Positions 1-6,080 of a stretch of 6,116 bases of DNA are shown one piece after another (position 1 is the stretch's first letter; every line of letters begins with the position of its first letter). This DNA comes from Vicinamibacteria bacterium (GTDB lineage: Bacteria > Acidobacteriota > Vicinamibacteria > Vicinamibacterales > 2-12-FULL-66-21). A program made the translations under genes and the position numbers. The notes beneath the pieces were generated by a model. It was not told where the DNA came from, did not search any database, and saw only the letters and a program-made list of their open reading frames with translations. The stretch lies in contig JAICSD010000276.1 in assembly GCA_025937075.1 (NCBI GenBank), positions 1-6,116 of the forward strand, in the 5' to 3' direction.

Positions 1-9
1 CGTCCGGCC

Positions 10-1044
10 CTAATTTCTCGCCCTGCGCCGGTCGTTGAAGTACCTCACCTGGTACTCCTGCACGTTGCGATTGTGCTCGTCGAGCGTGGAGGCAAACACG
101 TGCGAGCCGTCGTTGCGGCTGACGAAATAGAGATATGAAACGTCCGCGGGCGCGGCGGCCGCGGCCAGTGACGCGCGGCCGGGCGACGCGATTGGGCCGG
201 GCGGCAGGCCTGCATGACGGTAGGTGTTGTACGGCGACTCGAGCTGCAGATCGGCCCGCGTGAGGTTGCCGTTGTACCGGCCCATGCGGTCGAGCGCGTA
301 AATCACCGTCGGATCGCACTGCAGCGGCATGCCGATCCGCAGACGATTCGAGTACACCGCCGCAACGAGCGGACGCTCTTCCGGCTTCCCCGTTTCCTTT
401 TCCACGATCGACGCCAGCGTCACGAGCTGCCGCACGCCCATCCCGCGCGCGAGCGCCTGCTGACGAATCTCCGGCGTCAGCGCCTTCTCGAAGTTCGAAA
501 CCATGCGCGCGACGAGCTGCGCGGCGCCCGCCTTGCGGGGCAGCGTGTAGGTGTCCGGAAAGAGATAGCCCTCGAGATCCGGCGCCTCCGGATCGACGCC
601 GCCGATCAAGGCGACGTTTCGGGACGCGGCGATGAAGTCTTGCGCCGAGCCAAATCCCCGCGTCTCGTAGAGCGCCGCCATCTGTTTGGCGGTGAGTCCC
701 TCGGGAAACGTGATCGCGCGGACGTACACCTCGCCGCGCGCGATCTTGTCGATGACCTGACGCGGGCTCATGGGGTGATCGAACCGGTACTCACCTGCCT
801 GCAGCCTGCGCCCCGCCCGCGTCAGCCACAGCGCAAGACGGAAGCTCGAACGGCTGCGGACGACCCCGGCGTCGACCAGCCGACGCCCGATCGACGCAGG
901 TCCGGCGCCCGACGGAATCTCCACGAACGTTTCCGCCGACTCGTATCCTTTATATGGATGATCGACGCTCGTATAGAGCCAGGCGGCCGCAGCAATCACA
1001 CCAATCAGGAGGATGAGCAGGACGAGGCCCGCGACTCTTCTCAT
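10..1044 (-). CDS. mltG: MltG, membrane-anchored endolytic murein transglycosylase
   Basis: MltG cleaves nascent glycan strands of peptidoglycan at the periplasmic face of the inner membrane, leaving 1,6-anhydro ends and helping to end strand elongation. The product has 344 aa, close to the 340 aa of the E. coli protein. Residues 5-24 form one hydrophobic helix after MRR, an N-terminal membrane anchor. A LysM-like region follows (about 36-105), then the YceG/MltG domain with LEGYLFPDTY (157-166), ASIVEKE (211-217, holding the presumed catalytic Glu at 215), NRLRIGMPLQ (233-242), DPTVIY (244-249) and YNTYRHAGLPPGPIASPG (272-289). All the family hallmarks are present, so the enzyme should be active. 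The ATG sits inside the stop of ruvX (ATGA overlap), which fixes the start and suggests translational coupling. The stop codon lies 9 bp from the window edge, so what follows downstream is not visible. Confidence 0.97.
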   Translation of the reverse strand: MRRVAGLVLLILLIGVIAAAAWLYTSVDHPYKGYESAETFVEIPSGAGPASIGRRLVDAGVVRSRSSFRLALWLTRAGRRLQAGEYRFDHPMSPRQVIDKIARGEVYVRAITFPEGLTAKQMAALYETRGFGSAQDFIAASRNVALIGGVDPEAPDLEGYLFPDTYTLPRKAGAAQLVARMVSNFEKALTPEIRQQALARGMGVRQLVTLASIVEKETGKPEERPLVAAVYSNRLRIGMPLQCDPTVIYALDRMGRYNGNLTRADLQLESPYNTYRHAGLPPGPIASPGRASLAAAAAPADVSYLYFVSRNDGSHVFASTLDEHNRNVQEYQVRYFNDRRRARN

Positions 1045-1496
1045 GGACGGGTCTCGGAGCCTCGCGAAGCCGCGTGGGTATCGAGGTAATCCTGAAGAAT
1101 GATCGAAGCGGCGACGGCATCGAGCTGCGCCTTGCGCTTCTTCCAGTCCCGCTCCCGGCGTCCGAGCAGCTCGTCCGCCGCATGGCTCGTCAGCCGCTCG
1201 TCCTGCAGATGAACGCGAACGTCGATCCCAGCTTCGATCATGGTGGCAAACTGCTGCACGCGTGCGGTCTGCTCGTTGGCCTCCCCGCTGAGCCTGCGCG
1301 GAAGCCCGACGACGATGACGCCGAGACCGTCCGGCTCGTGTCGCAGGTGACGCGCTTCCTCAACGACGCGACGCGCCGCCCCTGCGACATCGCGATCGTT
1401 CGACAGTGTCTTCCAGGGAGACGCGAGCAGCCCGGTGGCATCCGACAGCGCCAGGCCGATCCGCCGTTCACCGTAATCGATCCCGAGCGCGCGCAC
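1041..1496 (-). CDS. ruvX: RuvX/YqgF family, Holliday junction resolvase-like nuclease
   Basis: This is a small RNase H-fold protein of the YqgF/RuvX family, which has been linked to pre-16S rRNA 5'-end maturation and, in some species, to Holliday junction resolution; it acts in the cytoplasm. The product has 151 aa, normal for the family. Visible motifs are GIDYGERRIGLALSD (5-19, metal-binding Asp7), VVGLPRRLSGE (62-72), DERLTS (99-104, acidic Glu100) and LDAVAASIILQDYL (125-138, Asp126), so the acidic triad is intact. The start codon is GTG, chosen because the conserved N-terminal strand begins directly after it and the nearby upstream ATG (complement of 1511-1513) is out of frame. There is no clear Shine-Dalgarno sequence. 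It is the first gene of a ruvX-mltG operon, a pairing seen in many bacteria, and is divergent from the gene starting at 1543. Confidence 0.96.
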   Translation of the reverse strand: MRALGIDYGERRIGLALSDATGLLASPWKTLSNDRDVAGAARRVVEEARHLRHEPDGLGVIVVGLPRRLSGEANEQTARVQQFATMIEAGIDVRVHLQDERLTSHAADELLGRRERDWKKRKAQLDAVAASIILQDYLDTHAASRGSETRP

Positions 1497-1542
1497 GACC
1501 GCAGGGTACCATAGCGAAACGCCCGTATAATCGGCCTATCCC
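1497..1542. promoter_or_regulatory. Divergent promoter region with TATAAT box, very short leaders
   Basis: These 46 bp are all that separates the GTG of ruvX (left) from the ATG of the phosphohydrolase gene (right). On the plus strand a perfect TATAAT lies at 1526-1531, ending 11 nt before the ATG at 1543. A start of transcription 6-8 nt after the box would leave a leader of only about 4-6 nt. I see no good -35 hexamer at 16-18 bp spacing and no Shine-Dalgarno sequence. On the minus strand TATGGT (complement of 1508-1513) also ends 11 nt before the GTG of ruvX, but it is a weaker match. The -10 call on the plus strand is fairly good; the minus-strand call is tentative. Confidence 0.5.
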
Positions 1543-3603
1543 ATGAAACGATCTGCCGCGATCCTCGCGGGGCTCGCGATTGCGTTCGTCTTCGCGTGCG
1601 GGGGTGACACCCGCCGCGGCCCTTCGAAGTACTCTCAGAAGCTCGTCATCCTCGGGTTCGACGGCATGGACCCGCAGCTCGTGCAGCGATGGATGGCCGA
1701 GGGCAAGCTACCGAACATCGCAAAGCTTGCGGCAAAGGGCGGCATCTACCCGCTGACGACGACCCATTCGCCCGAATCGCCGACCGCCTGGGCATCCTTC
1801 GCGACAGGTGTGAACGCCGGCAAGCACAACATCTACGACTTCCTCGTCCGCGACACGACGACGTACCTGCCGGACCTCGGCATGGTCAAGCGAACGCCGC
1901 CGAAGTTCCTGTTCAACTACTTTCCCCTTTCGAGGCCGAAGGTCGAATCGACCCGCGGAGGGACATCCTTCTGGGTGACGGCCGGGGGCGCCGGCGTGCG
2001 GTCGGACATTCTGACCGTTCCGGTGACGTTCCCGCCCGAAGACGTCCCGAACGGCGAGCTTCTCTCGGGCCTCCCGCTGCCGGACATTCGCGGCACGATG
2101 GGTACCTTTTCTTATTACGCGACGGATCTGAGCCGATACGAAGAAGGCAACACCGAGATGGGTGGGATCCTCAAACACCTCGTGTTCGAGGGGGACATCG
2201 CCACGACGGAGCTGGAAGGGCCGCCGAGCCCGATCGTGCGGCAGCAGGTCGAGGCGATCCGCCGCAAGGGTCCGACGCTGAGCGAAAGCGACCGCGCCGC
2301 GCTCGCGGAGCTGCAGGCGGCGCAGGACGTGCGGCTGCCGATGACGATCCGGTGGAACCGTCCAGCGAAGAGCGCGGCGATTGACCTCGACGGTCAGACG
2401 ATTGCGCTGAGCCAAGGGGAATGGAGCAGGTGGATCGACCTCGTCTTCAAAGCCAACACGCTGGTCCGCATCCACGGGATGGTGCAGCTGCTGCTGATGA
2501 ACGCCGGCAGCGAACTGCAGCTGTACGTGTCGCCAGTGAACTTCAAGCCGGATCAGCCGCCGGTGCCGATGTCCTACCCGGCGTCCTTCTCGGGCGAGCT
2601 GTTCAAGCAGCTTGGCTATTACCGGACGCTCGGCTGGGCCGAAGCGACGTGGCCGCTCAATGAGGGTCGGATGGACGAGAAGACGTTCATGGACGACCTG
2701 ATGGTGGCCTTCGACGATCGGGCACGCGTCATCCTGAATCGTCTGGAGGCGCGCGACTGGGACCTGATGGTCGGCGTCATCGAATCGACCGATCGCGTGC
2801 AGCACATGATGTGGCGGCTCATCGATCCGGCCCACCCGATGTACGACGCCGCGCTGGCGTCGAAATTCGGTGACTCGATCGAACGCGTGTATCGCAAGGC
2901 CGATGATTTCGTCGGCGAGGTTGTCCGGCGCGTCGGTCCCGACGTGCCGGTCATGATCGTCTCGGATCACGGCTTCCACACGTGGCGCAAGGCGGTGAAT
3001 CTCGACACGTGGCTGGTCCAGAACGGCTACATGACGCTCTCGGGCCAGCAGCCGGGGGACAAGAAGCTCGCGGACCTCTTCGGCGGCGGCACGTTCTGGG
3101 AGAACGTCGACTGGTCGCGGACTCGCGCGTACGCGATGGGGATCGGGCAGATCTATTTCAATCTCCGCGGACGCGAATCGCGCGGCATCGTGAGCCCGGG
3201 CGCCGAGGCCGCGCAGCTCGCCGACGAGCTGAGCGCGAAGCTCCTCACGATGAAGGATCCGGAAGACGGAACACCGATCGTTCGCGCCGTCTACAAGCGC
3301 GACGACATCTATAAAGGTGAGTACTTCCAGAACGCGGCGGAGCTCCAGGTCGGCATGAACGACGGCTATCGCGTCTCGTGGCAGACGACGCTCGGCGGTT
3401 CGCCGCCGGGCATCGTGTACCCGAACACGCGCAAGTGGAGCGCCGACCACGGCGGGTACGACTACGCGATCACGTCCGGCGTCTTCGTCAGCAATCGGCC
3501 GATCACGACGAAGACGCCGTCGATCATGGATATCGCGCCGACGGTCCTGAAGTATTTCGGCGTCAGCGTGCCCGGGGACATCGATGGCAAACCGCTCTAT
3601 TGA
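1543..3603 (+). CDS. Alkaline phosphatase superfamily lipoprotein (type I phosphodiesterase/COG3379-like)
   Basis: This is a predicted secreted metal-dependent phosphohydrolase or phosphodiesterase; the substrate is unknown. The N-terminus MKRSAAILAGLAIAFVFACGG has a charged start, a hydrophobic core and a lipobox VFAC with Cys19. Gly at +2 gives no Asp retention signal, so outer-membrane lipidation is likely. The AP-superfamily metal and catalytic motifs are in order: GFDGMD (38-43, Asp40), SPESPTAWASFATG (76-89, nucleophile probably Ser79, possibly Thr81), ESTDRVQHMMW (414-424, Asp417 and His421), VSDHGF (473-478, Asp475-His476) and SADHGG (633-638, His636). The C-terminus ends with a typical VPGDIDGKPL stretch. 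At 686 aa it is long for the family; residues about 230-345 form an extra region between nucleophile and second metal motif, probably a cap or beta-rich domain. It lacks a visible Shine-Dalgarno sequence and overlaps the envC-like gene by 20 bp. It could instead be a phosphotransferase; the family assignment is firm, the reaction is not. Confidence 0.92.
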   Translation: MKRSAAILAGLAIAFVFACGGDTRRGPSKYSQKLVILGFDGMDPQLVQRWMAEGKLPNIAKLAAKGGIYPLTTTHSPESPTAWASFATGVNAGKHNIYDFLVRDTTTYLPDLGMVKRTPPKFLFNYFPLSRPKVESTRGGTSFWVTAGGAGVRSDILTVPVTFPPEDVPNGELLSGLPLPDIRGTMGTFSYYATDLSRYEEGNTEMGGILKHLVFEGDIATTELEGPPSPIVRQQVEAIRRKGPTLSESDRAALAELQAAQDVRLPMTIRWNRPAKSAAIDLDGQTIALSQGEWSRWIDLVFKANTLVRIHGMVQLLLMNAGSELQLYVSPVNFKPDQPPVPMSYPASFSGELFKQLGYYRTLGWAEATWPLNEGRMDEKTFMDDLMVAFDDRARVILNRLEARDWDLMVGVIESTDRVQHMMWRLIDPAHPMYDAALASKFGDSIERVYRKADDFVGEVVRRVGPDVPVMIVSDHGFHTWRKAVNLDTWLVQNGYMTLSGQQPGDKKLADLFGGGTFWENVDWSRTRAYAMGIGQIYFNLRGRESRGIVSPGAEAAQLADELSAKLLTMKDPEDGTPIVRAVYKRDDIYKGEYFQNAAELQVGMNDGYRVSWQTTLGGSPPGIVYPNTRKWSADHGGYDYAITSGVFVSNRPITTKTPSIMDIAPTVLKYFGVSVPGDIDGKPLY

Positions 3604-4768
3604 GAGTCCGCGTTTTCCGCGTCGTCCGCGGTCCAACTTCAGTTGCGCGACCATCGCATTCGCGCTCGTCGTCTCTCTCGGCGCCCAGACGCCCCCAGCC
3701 GATCGAGCGCAGGCAGAGGCGCTCGCCAAGCGCGCTGCCGAACGGATGGCAGCACTCCAGAAGGAAGCGGAGTCCCTCGCCCGCCAGGAGCAGACGCTCA
3801 TCGTCGAGCTGCGCACGCTCGAAGTCGATCGGCAGATCAAGACGGAACAGCTCTCGGCGGTGGAGCGCGAATCAGCCGGTGTTCGCCAGCAGTTGACGGC
3901 GGCCAGCGCGCGCGCCACAGCGCTCCAGGCCGACGCGAACCGCCAGCAGCCGGATCTCGAAGCACGGCTCGTCAACATCTACAAGATGGGACGCGCGGGT
4001 TACTGGCGCATGCTGCTGGACGTCGATGACCTTCGGCAACTGGGCCGCGCCTATCGCACCGCGGCCGCGTTGAGCCGGATCGATCGCGACCGCGTCGAGG
4101 AGCACCGCCGCACCCTGGACGCGCTCGCGAAGGAGCGCGCCGCGCTGGATGCGCGATCCCAGCAGCTCGACGCCCTGCAGGCGCGCGCGCGCGATGCGCG
4201 CGCAGCGGTCGATCGCGCGGTCGCCGCGCACACCGCGCTGGTCGCGTCCATCGACGCGCGGCGGGATCTCAACGCGCAGTTGACCGGCGAACTGCAGGAG
4301 GCGCAGCAGCACCTGCAGACGGCTATCGCGCAAATGGCCGCCGGAAAGACCGTGCCCGCCGTCGGACTGCCGTTGAAACCCTTTCGCGGAGCGCTCCCCT
4401 GGCCCGCCGACGGCGTCCTCAGCCAGCGCTTCGGACGCGTGACGCGCAACGGCGTCTCCATCCTCCGGAACGGGATCGAGCTGTCGCTGGCCGAAGGACG
4501 TCCGGTGCACGCAGTACACGAAGGCACCGTCGCGTTTGCCGACCAGTTCAGCGGCTACGCCAACCTGGTGATCGTCGATCACGGGAATCGCAATTACTCG
4601 CTGTACGGCCACCTCAGCAGCCTCGCGGTGCAGAAAGGGGACCGCGTCGACGCGGCCACGACCGTGGGATTCACGGGCCGAAACCCGGCTGGAAACCCCT
4701 CGCTCTACTTCGAGCTGCGAATCGACGGTCAAGCGGTGGATCCCTTACAATGGCTGAAACGGCCCTGA
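3584..4768 (+). CDS. envC: EnvC-like murein hydrolase activator (coiled coil + degenerate LytM/M23)
   Basis: EnvC-type proteins are periplasmic, non-enzymatic activators: FtsEX binds their coiled coil and the LytM domain then activates amidases that split septal peptidoglycan. The 394-aa product (E. coli EnvC: 419) has a basic N-terminus and a hydrophobic segment (about 19-33, ending SLGAQ) as signal peptide, a long Ala/Arg/Glu/Gln-rich coiled coil (about 36-255) interrupted by a conserved-looking NIYKMGRAGYWRMLL segment (131-145), and a LytM domain (about 268-392) ending DGQAVDPLQWL. The M23 zinc site is lost: the HxxxD motif reads RNGIE (Arg295, Glu299) and HLH reads SLY (373-375); only His343 remains. 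The SLYFE form is that of E. coli EnvC. ATG at 3584 overlaps the preceding gene by 20 bp and has GGGGA at 3574-3578, 5 nt upstream, so translation is probably coupled. FtsEX and the amidase are not in this window. Confidence 0.93.
   Translation: MANRSIESPRFPRRPRSNFSCATIAFALVVSLGAQTPPADRAQAEALAKRAAERMAALQKEAESLARQEQTLIVELRTLEVDRQIKTEQLSAVERESAGVRQQLTAASARATALQADANRQQPDLEARLVNIYKMGRAGYWRMLLDVDDLRQLGRAYRTAAALSRIDRDRVEEHRRTLDALAKERAALDARSQQLDALQARARDARAAVDRAVAAHTALVASIDARRDLNAQLTGELQEAQQHLQTAIAQMAAGKTVPAVGLPLKPFRGALPWPADGVLSQRFGRVTRNGVSILRNGIELSLAEGRPVHAVHEGTVAFADQFSGYANLVIVDHGNRNYSLYGHLSSLAVQKGDRVDAATTVGFTGRNPAGNPSLYFELRIDGQAVDPLQWLKRP
4722..4751 (+). promoter_or_regulatory. Possible internal promoter for the S41 gene
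   Basis: TACAAT (4746-4751) matches the -10 consensus at 5 of 6 positions and is preceded, after an 18-bp spacer, by TCGACG (4722-4727), a 4 of 6 match to TTGACA. It lies inside the last codons of the envC-like gene, about 37 nt before the preferred ATG of the S41 gene at 4789, which leaves room for a leader with the AGGAA at 4775-4779. Part of the box uses the Leu codon TTA (4745-4747), a rare choice in such GC-rich sequence, which would fit selection for the promoter rather than for the protein. A chance match cannot be excluded. Confidence 0.3.
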
Positions 4769-4788
4769 GGCCGCAGGAACGTCCCTTC

Positions 4789-5961
4789 ATGACTACGCGA
4801 ACCCGACTGTCCGTGCTCCTCATCTCCACCCCGGTGCTGGCCTTCATCGTCATCGGCGGACTGCTCGGCAAGGCATCCACCGGCGACGACAATTTCCGCC
4901 ACCTGCGCGTGTTCGAAGATGTCGTCTCGCTGATCATGAACAACTACGTGGAGGAGCCGAAGCTGGATCGCGTCATGGAAGGGGCGATGCGGGGGCTGGC
5001 CGATGGGCTCGATCCGGACAGCGCCTATCTGACGCCAAAGCAGGTCAAGGCGCTCGACTCGGGTGACACGATACCGCCCGGCGACGTCGGTCTGGAGCTG
5101 ACGCGGCAGTATTACCTGCGAGTGATTGGGGCGCGCGATGGCTCGCCGGCGGCGAAGGCCGGTCTGCGCACCGGCGACTACGTCCGCGCCATCGACGGAA
5201 AGCCGACACGCGATCTCTCCGTGTTCGAAGGCACGCGCCTGCTGCACGGCCCGCCCGGAACGCGCGTCGCGCTGACGATCATTCGGGGCAACGCCGCCGA
5301 ACCGCGGCAGATCGATCTCGTGCGCGAGAAGTCTCCGGGCTCGATCGTCACCGGACACCTCATCCCACCCGACGTCGGCTACGTCCGCGTTGCGGCGTTC
5401 GGCCCCGGCGTTGCGGACCGCCTGCGCAAGCAGATTGACGAGCTGACGAAGGCCGGCGCGAAGGCGCTCGTGATCGACGTCCGTCACACCGCCGAAGGCG
5501 CGTTCGAGACAGGGTTGGAGGCCGCTCGCCTGTTCGTGCCATCGGGAACGCTCGCCATCAAGGCAGGACGCGACGAGAAGGCCTCGCGTGAGTCGGTATC
5601 TGCGAATGCCGGCGACGGCAGCATCAAGCTGCCCGCGACAGTCCTCGTCACGACCGGCACGTCTGGCGCCGCCGAGCTCTTCGCCTCGGCGCTCGACGGC
5701 AACAAGCGCGCCGATCTGATCGGCGAGCGCACGCTCGGCCGCGCGGGCGTCCAGAAGCTCGTTCGGCTCGCCGATGGACGCGGGCTGTGGCTGACGTACG
5801 CGCGCTACCTCACGCCCGCGGGCGATGCGATCCAAGGAAAGGGCCTCACGCCCGACGTCGAGGTCGACGAGCCGGAGGTCGATTTCGGCGAGGCGCCTCC
5901 CGAGAAGGACGCCATTCTCGACACGGCCATCGATCGCATCCACGGGCGGAATGCCGCCTGA
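4789..5961 (+). CDS. CtpA-type PDZ-S41 family protein, predicted catalytically impaired
   Basis: Carboxy-terminal processing proteases of family S41 are periplasmic Ser/Lys proteases with a PDZ domain that gates access. This product has 390 aa from ATG 4789: an N-terminal hydrophobic anchor (about 7-27), a helical region ending DPDSAYLTPKQV (75-86), a PDZ domain (about 98-182, with GSPAAKAGLRTGDYVRAIDG at 118-137) and the S41 core (about 196-360). The fold motifs are clear, for example LIGERTLG (310-317), VQ (321-322) and KGLTPDVEV (351-359). The usual G[ST]ASASE reads GTSGAAE (290-296), placing Gly293 at the catalytic Ser, and GKG reads GRA, placing Arg318 at the catalytic Lys; the oxyanion-region NPGG also reads TAEG (234-237). 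Gln322 is kept. Ser292 is one residue off and might substitute. An in-frame ATG at 4750 would add 13 residues and overlap the previous gene by 19 bp; 4789 is preferred because the anchor starts directly after it and AGGAA (4775-4779) lies 9 nt upstream. Confidence 0.92.
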   Translation: MTTRTRLSVLLISTPVLAFIVIGGLLGKASTGDDNFRHLRVFEDVVSLIMNNYVEEPKLDRVMEGAMRGLADGLDPDSAYLTPKQVKALDSGDTIPPGDVGLELTRQYYLRVIGARDGSPAAKAGLRTGDYVRAIDGKPTRDLSVFEGTRLLHGPPGTRVALTIIRGNAAEPRQIDLVREKSPGSIVTGHLIPPDVGYVRVAAFGPGVADRLRKQIDELTKAGAKALVIDVRHTAEGAFETGLEAARLFVPSGTLAIKAGRDEKASRESVSANAGDGSIKLPATVLVTTGTSGAAELFASALDGNKRADLIGERTLGRAGVQKLVRLADGRGLWLTYARYLTPAGDAIQGKGLTPDVEVDEPEVDFGEAPPEKDAILDTAIDRIHGRNAA

Positions 5962-5966
5962 GCAAG

Positions 5967-6031
5967 GTCATCTCCCAGTTCCCAAACTCCCAAGTTCCAT
6001 GCATTTTGGGAATTGGAGGTTGGGAGGTGAC
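5967..6031. repeat. Imperfect inverted repeat made of short TCCCAA / TTGGGA units; possible terminator
   Basis: The left arm carries degenerate tandem units TCCCAGT, TCCCAAAC, TCCCAAGT (5973-5995); the right arm carries the complementary kind, TTGGGAA, TTGGAGG, TTGGGAGG (6006-6027). An outer stem pairs 5967-5977 with 6021-6031 (10 Watson-Crick pairs plus one G-U), and an inner stem pairs 5990-5999 with 6007-6016 (one mismatch, one G-U), with a 7-nt loop around TGCAT. It starts 5 nt after the S41 stop codon, so it could fold at the end of the mRNA and act as a terminator or 3' stabiliser. Only four T follow (6036-6039), which is weak for Rho-independent termination. It may equally be one copy of a dispersed genomic repeat. 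Confidence 0.6.
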
Positions 6032-6050
6032 ACGCTTTTCATCACTTCCG

Positions 6051-6080
6051 TTGCGTGGCTCCAGCCCCCTCTGGTAAACT
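6051..6080 (+). promoter_or_regulatory. Candidate promoter for a gene beyond the right edge
   Basis: TAAACT (6075-6080) is preceded by TGG, giving an extended -10 pattern (TG at 6072-6073). TTGCGT (6051-6056) lies 18 bp upstream as a weak -35, matching TTGACA at 3 of 6 positions. A short dyad GGCT-CC-AGCC (6057-6066) sits in the spacer. The position, just right of the probable transcript end, fits a new transcription unit starting here, but the downstream gene is not visible. Confidence 0.3.

Noticed and set aside
214..1514. Two plus-strand open reading frames (214-1089 and 1074-1514) opposite mltG and ruvX.
   Set aside because: They mirror two well-conserved minus-strand genes and their products show no fold or motif.
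3584..3700. Tat signal or lipoprotein signal at the N-terminus of the EnvC-like protein (RR at residues 13-14, Cys21).
   Set aside because: The Arg pair is not in an S/T-R-R-x-F-L-K context and the residues before Cys21 (NFS) do not make a lipobox; an ordinary Sec signal fits better.
1708..3978. Open reading frame of 756 codons on the minus strand, opposite the phosphohydrolase gene and the start of the envC-like gene.
   Set aside because: It is antisense to two genes with clear family motifs, its product is a low-complexity mix rich in Arg, Ala, His and Asp, and it spans a gene boundary without any motif. Such long shadows are expected where GC-rich codon bias suppresses stops in the opposite frame.
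4729..5943. Open reading frame of 404 codons on the minus strand opposite the S41 gene.
   Set aside because: The sense strand encodes a clear PDZ-S41 protein; the antisense product is rich in Arg, Asp and Ala and has no recognisable domain.
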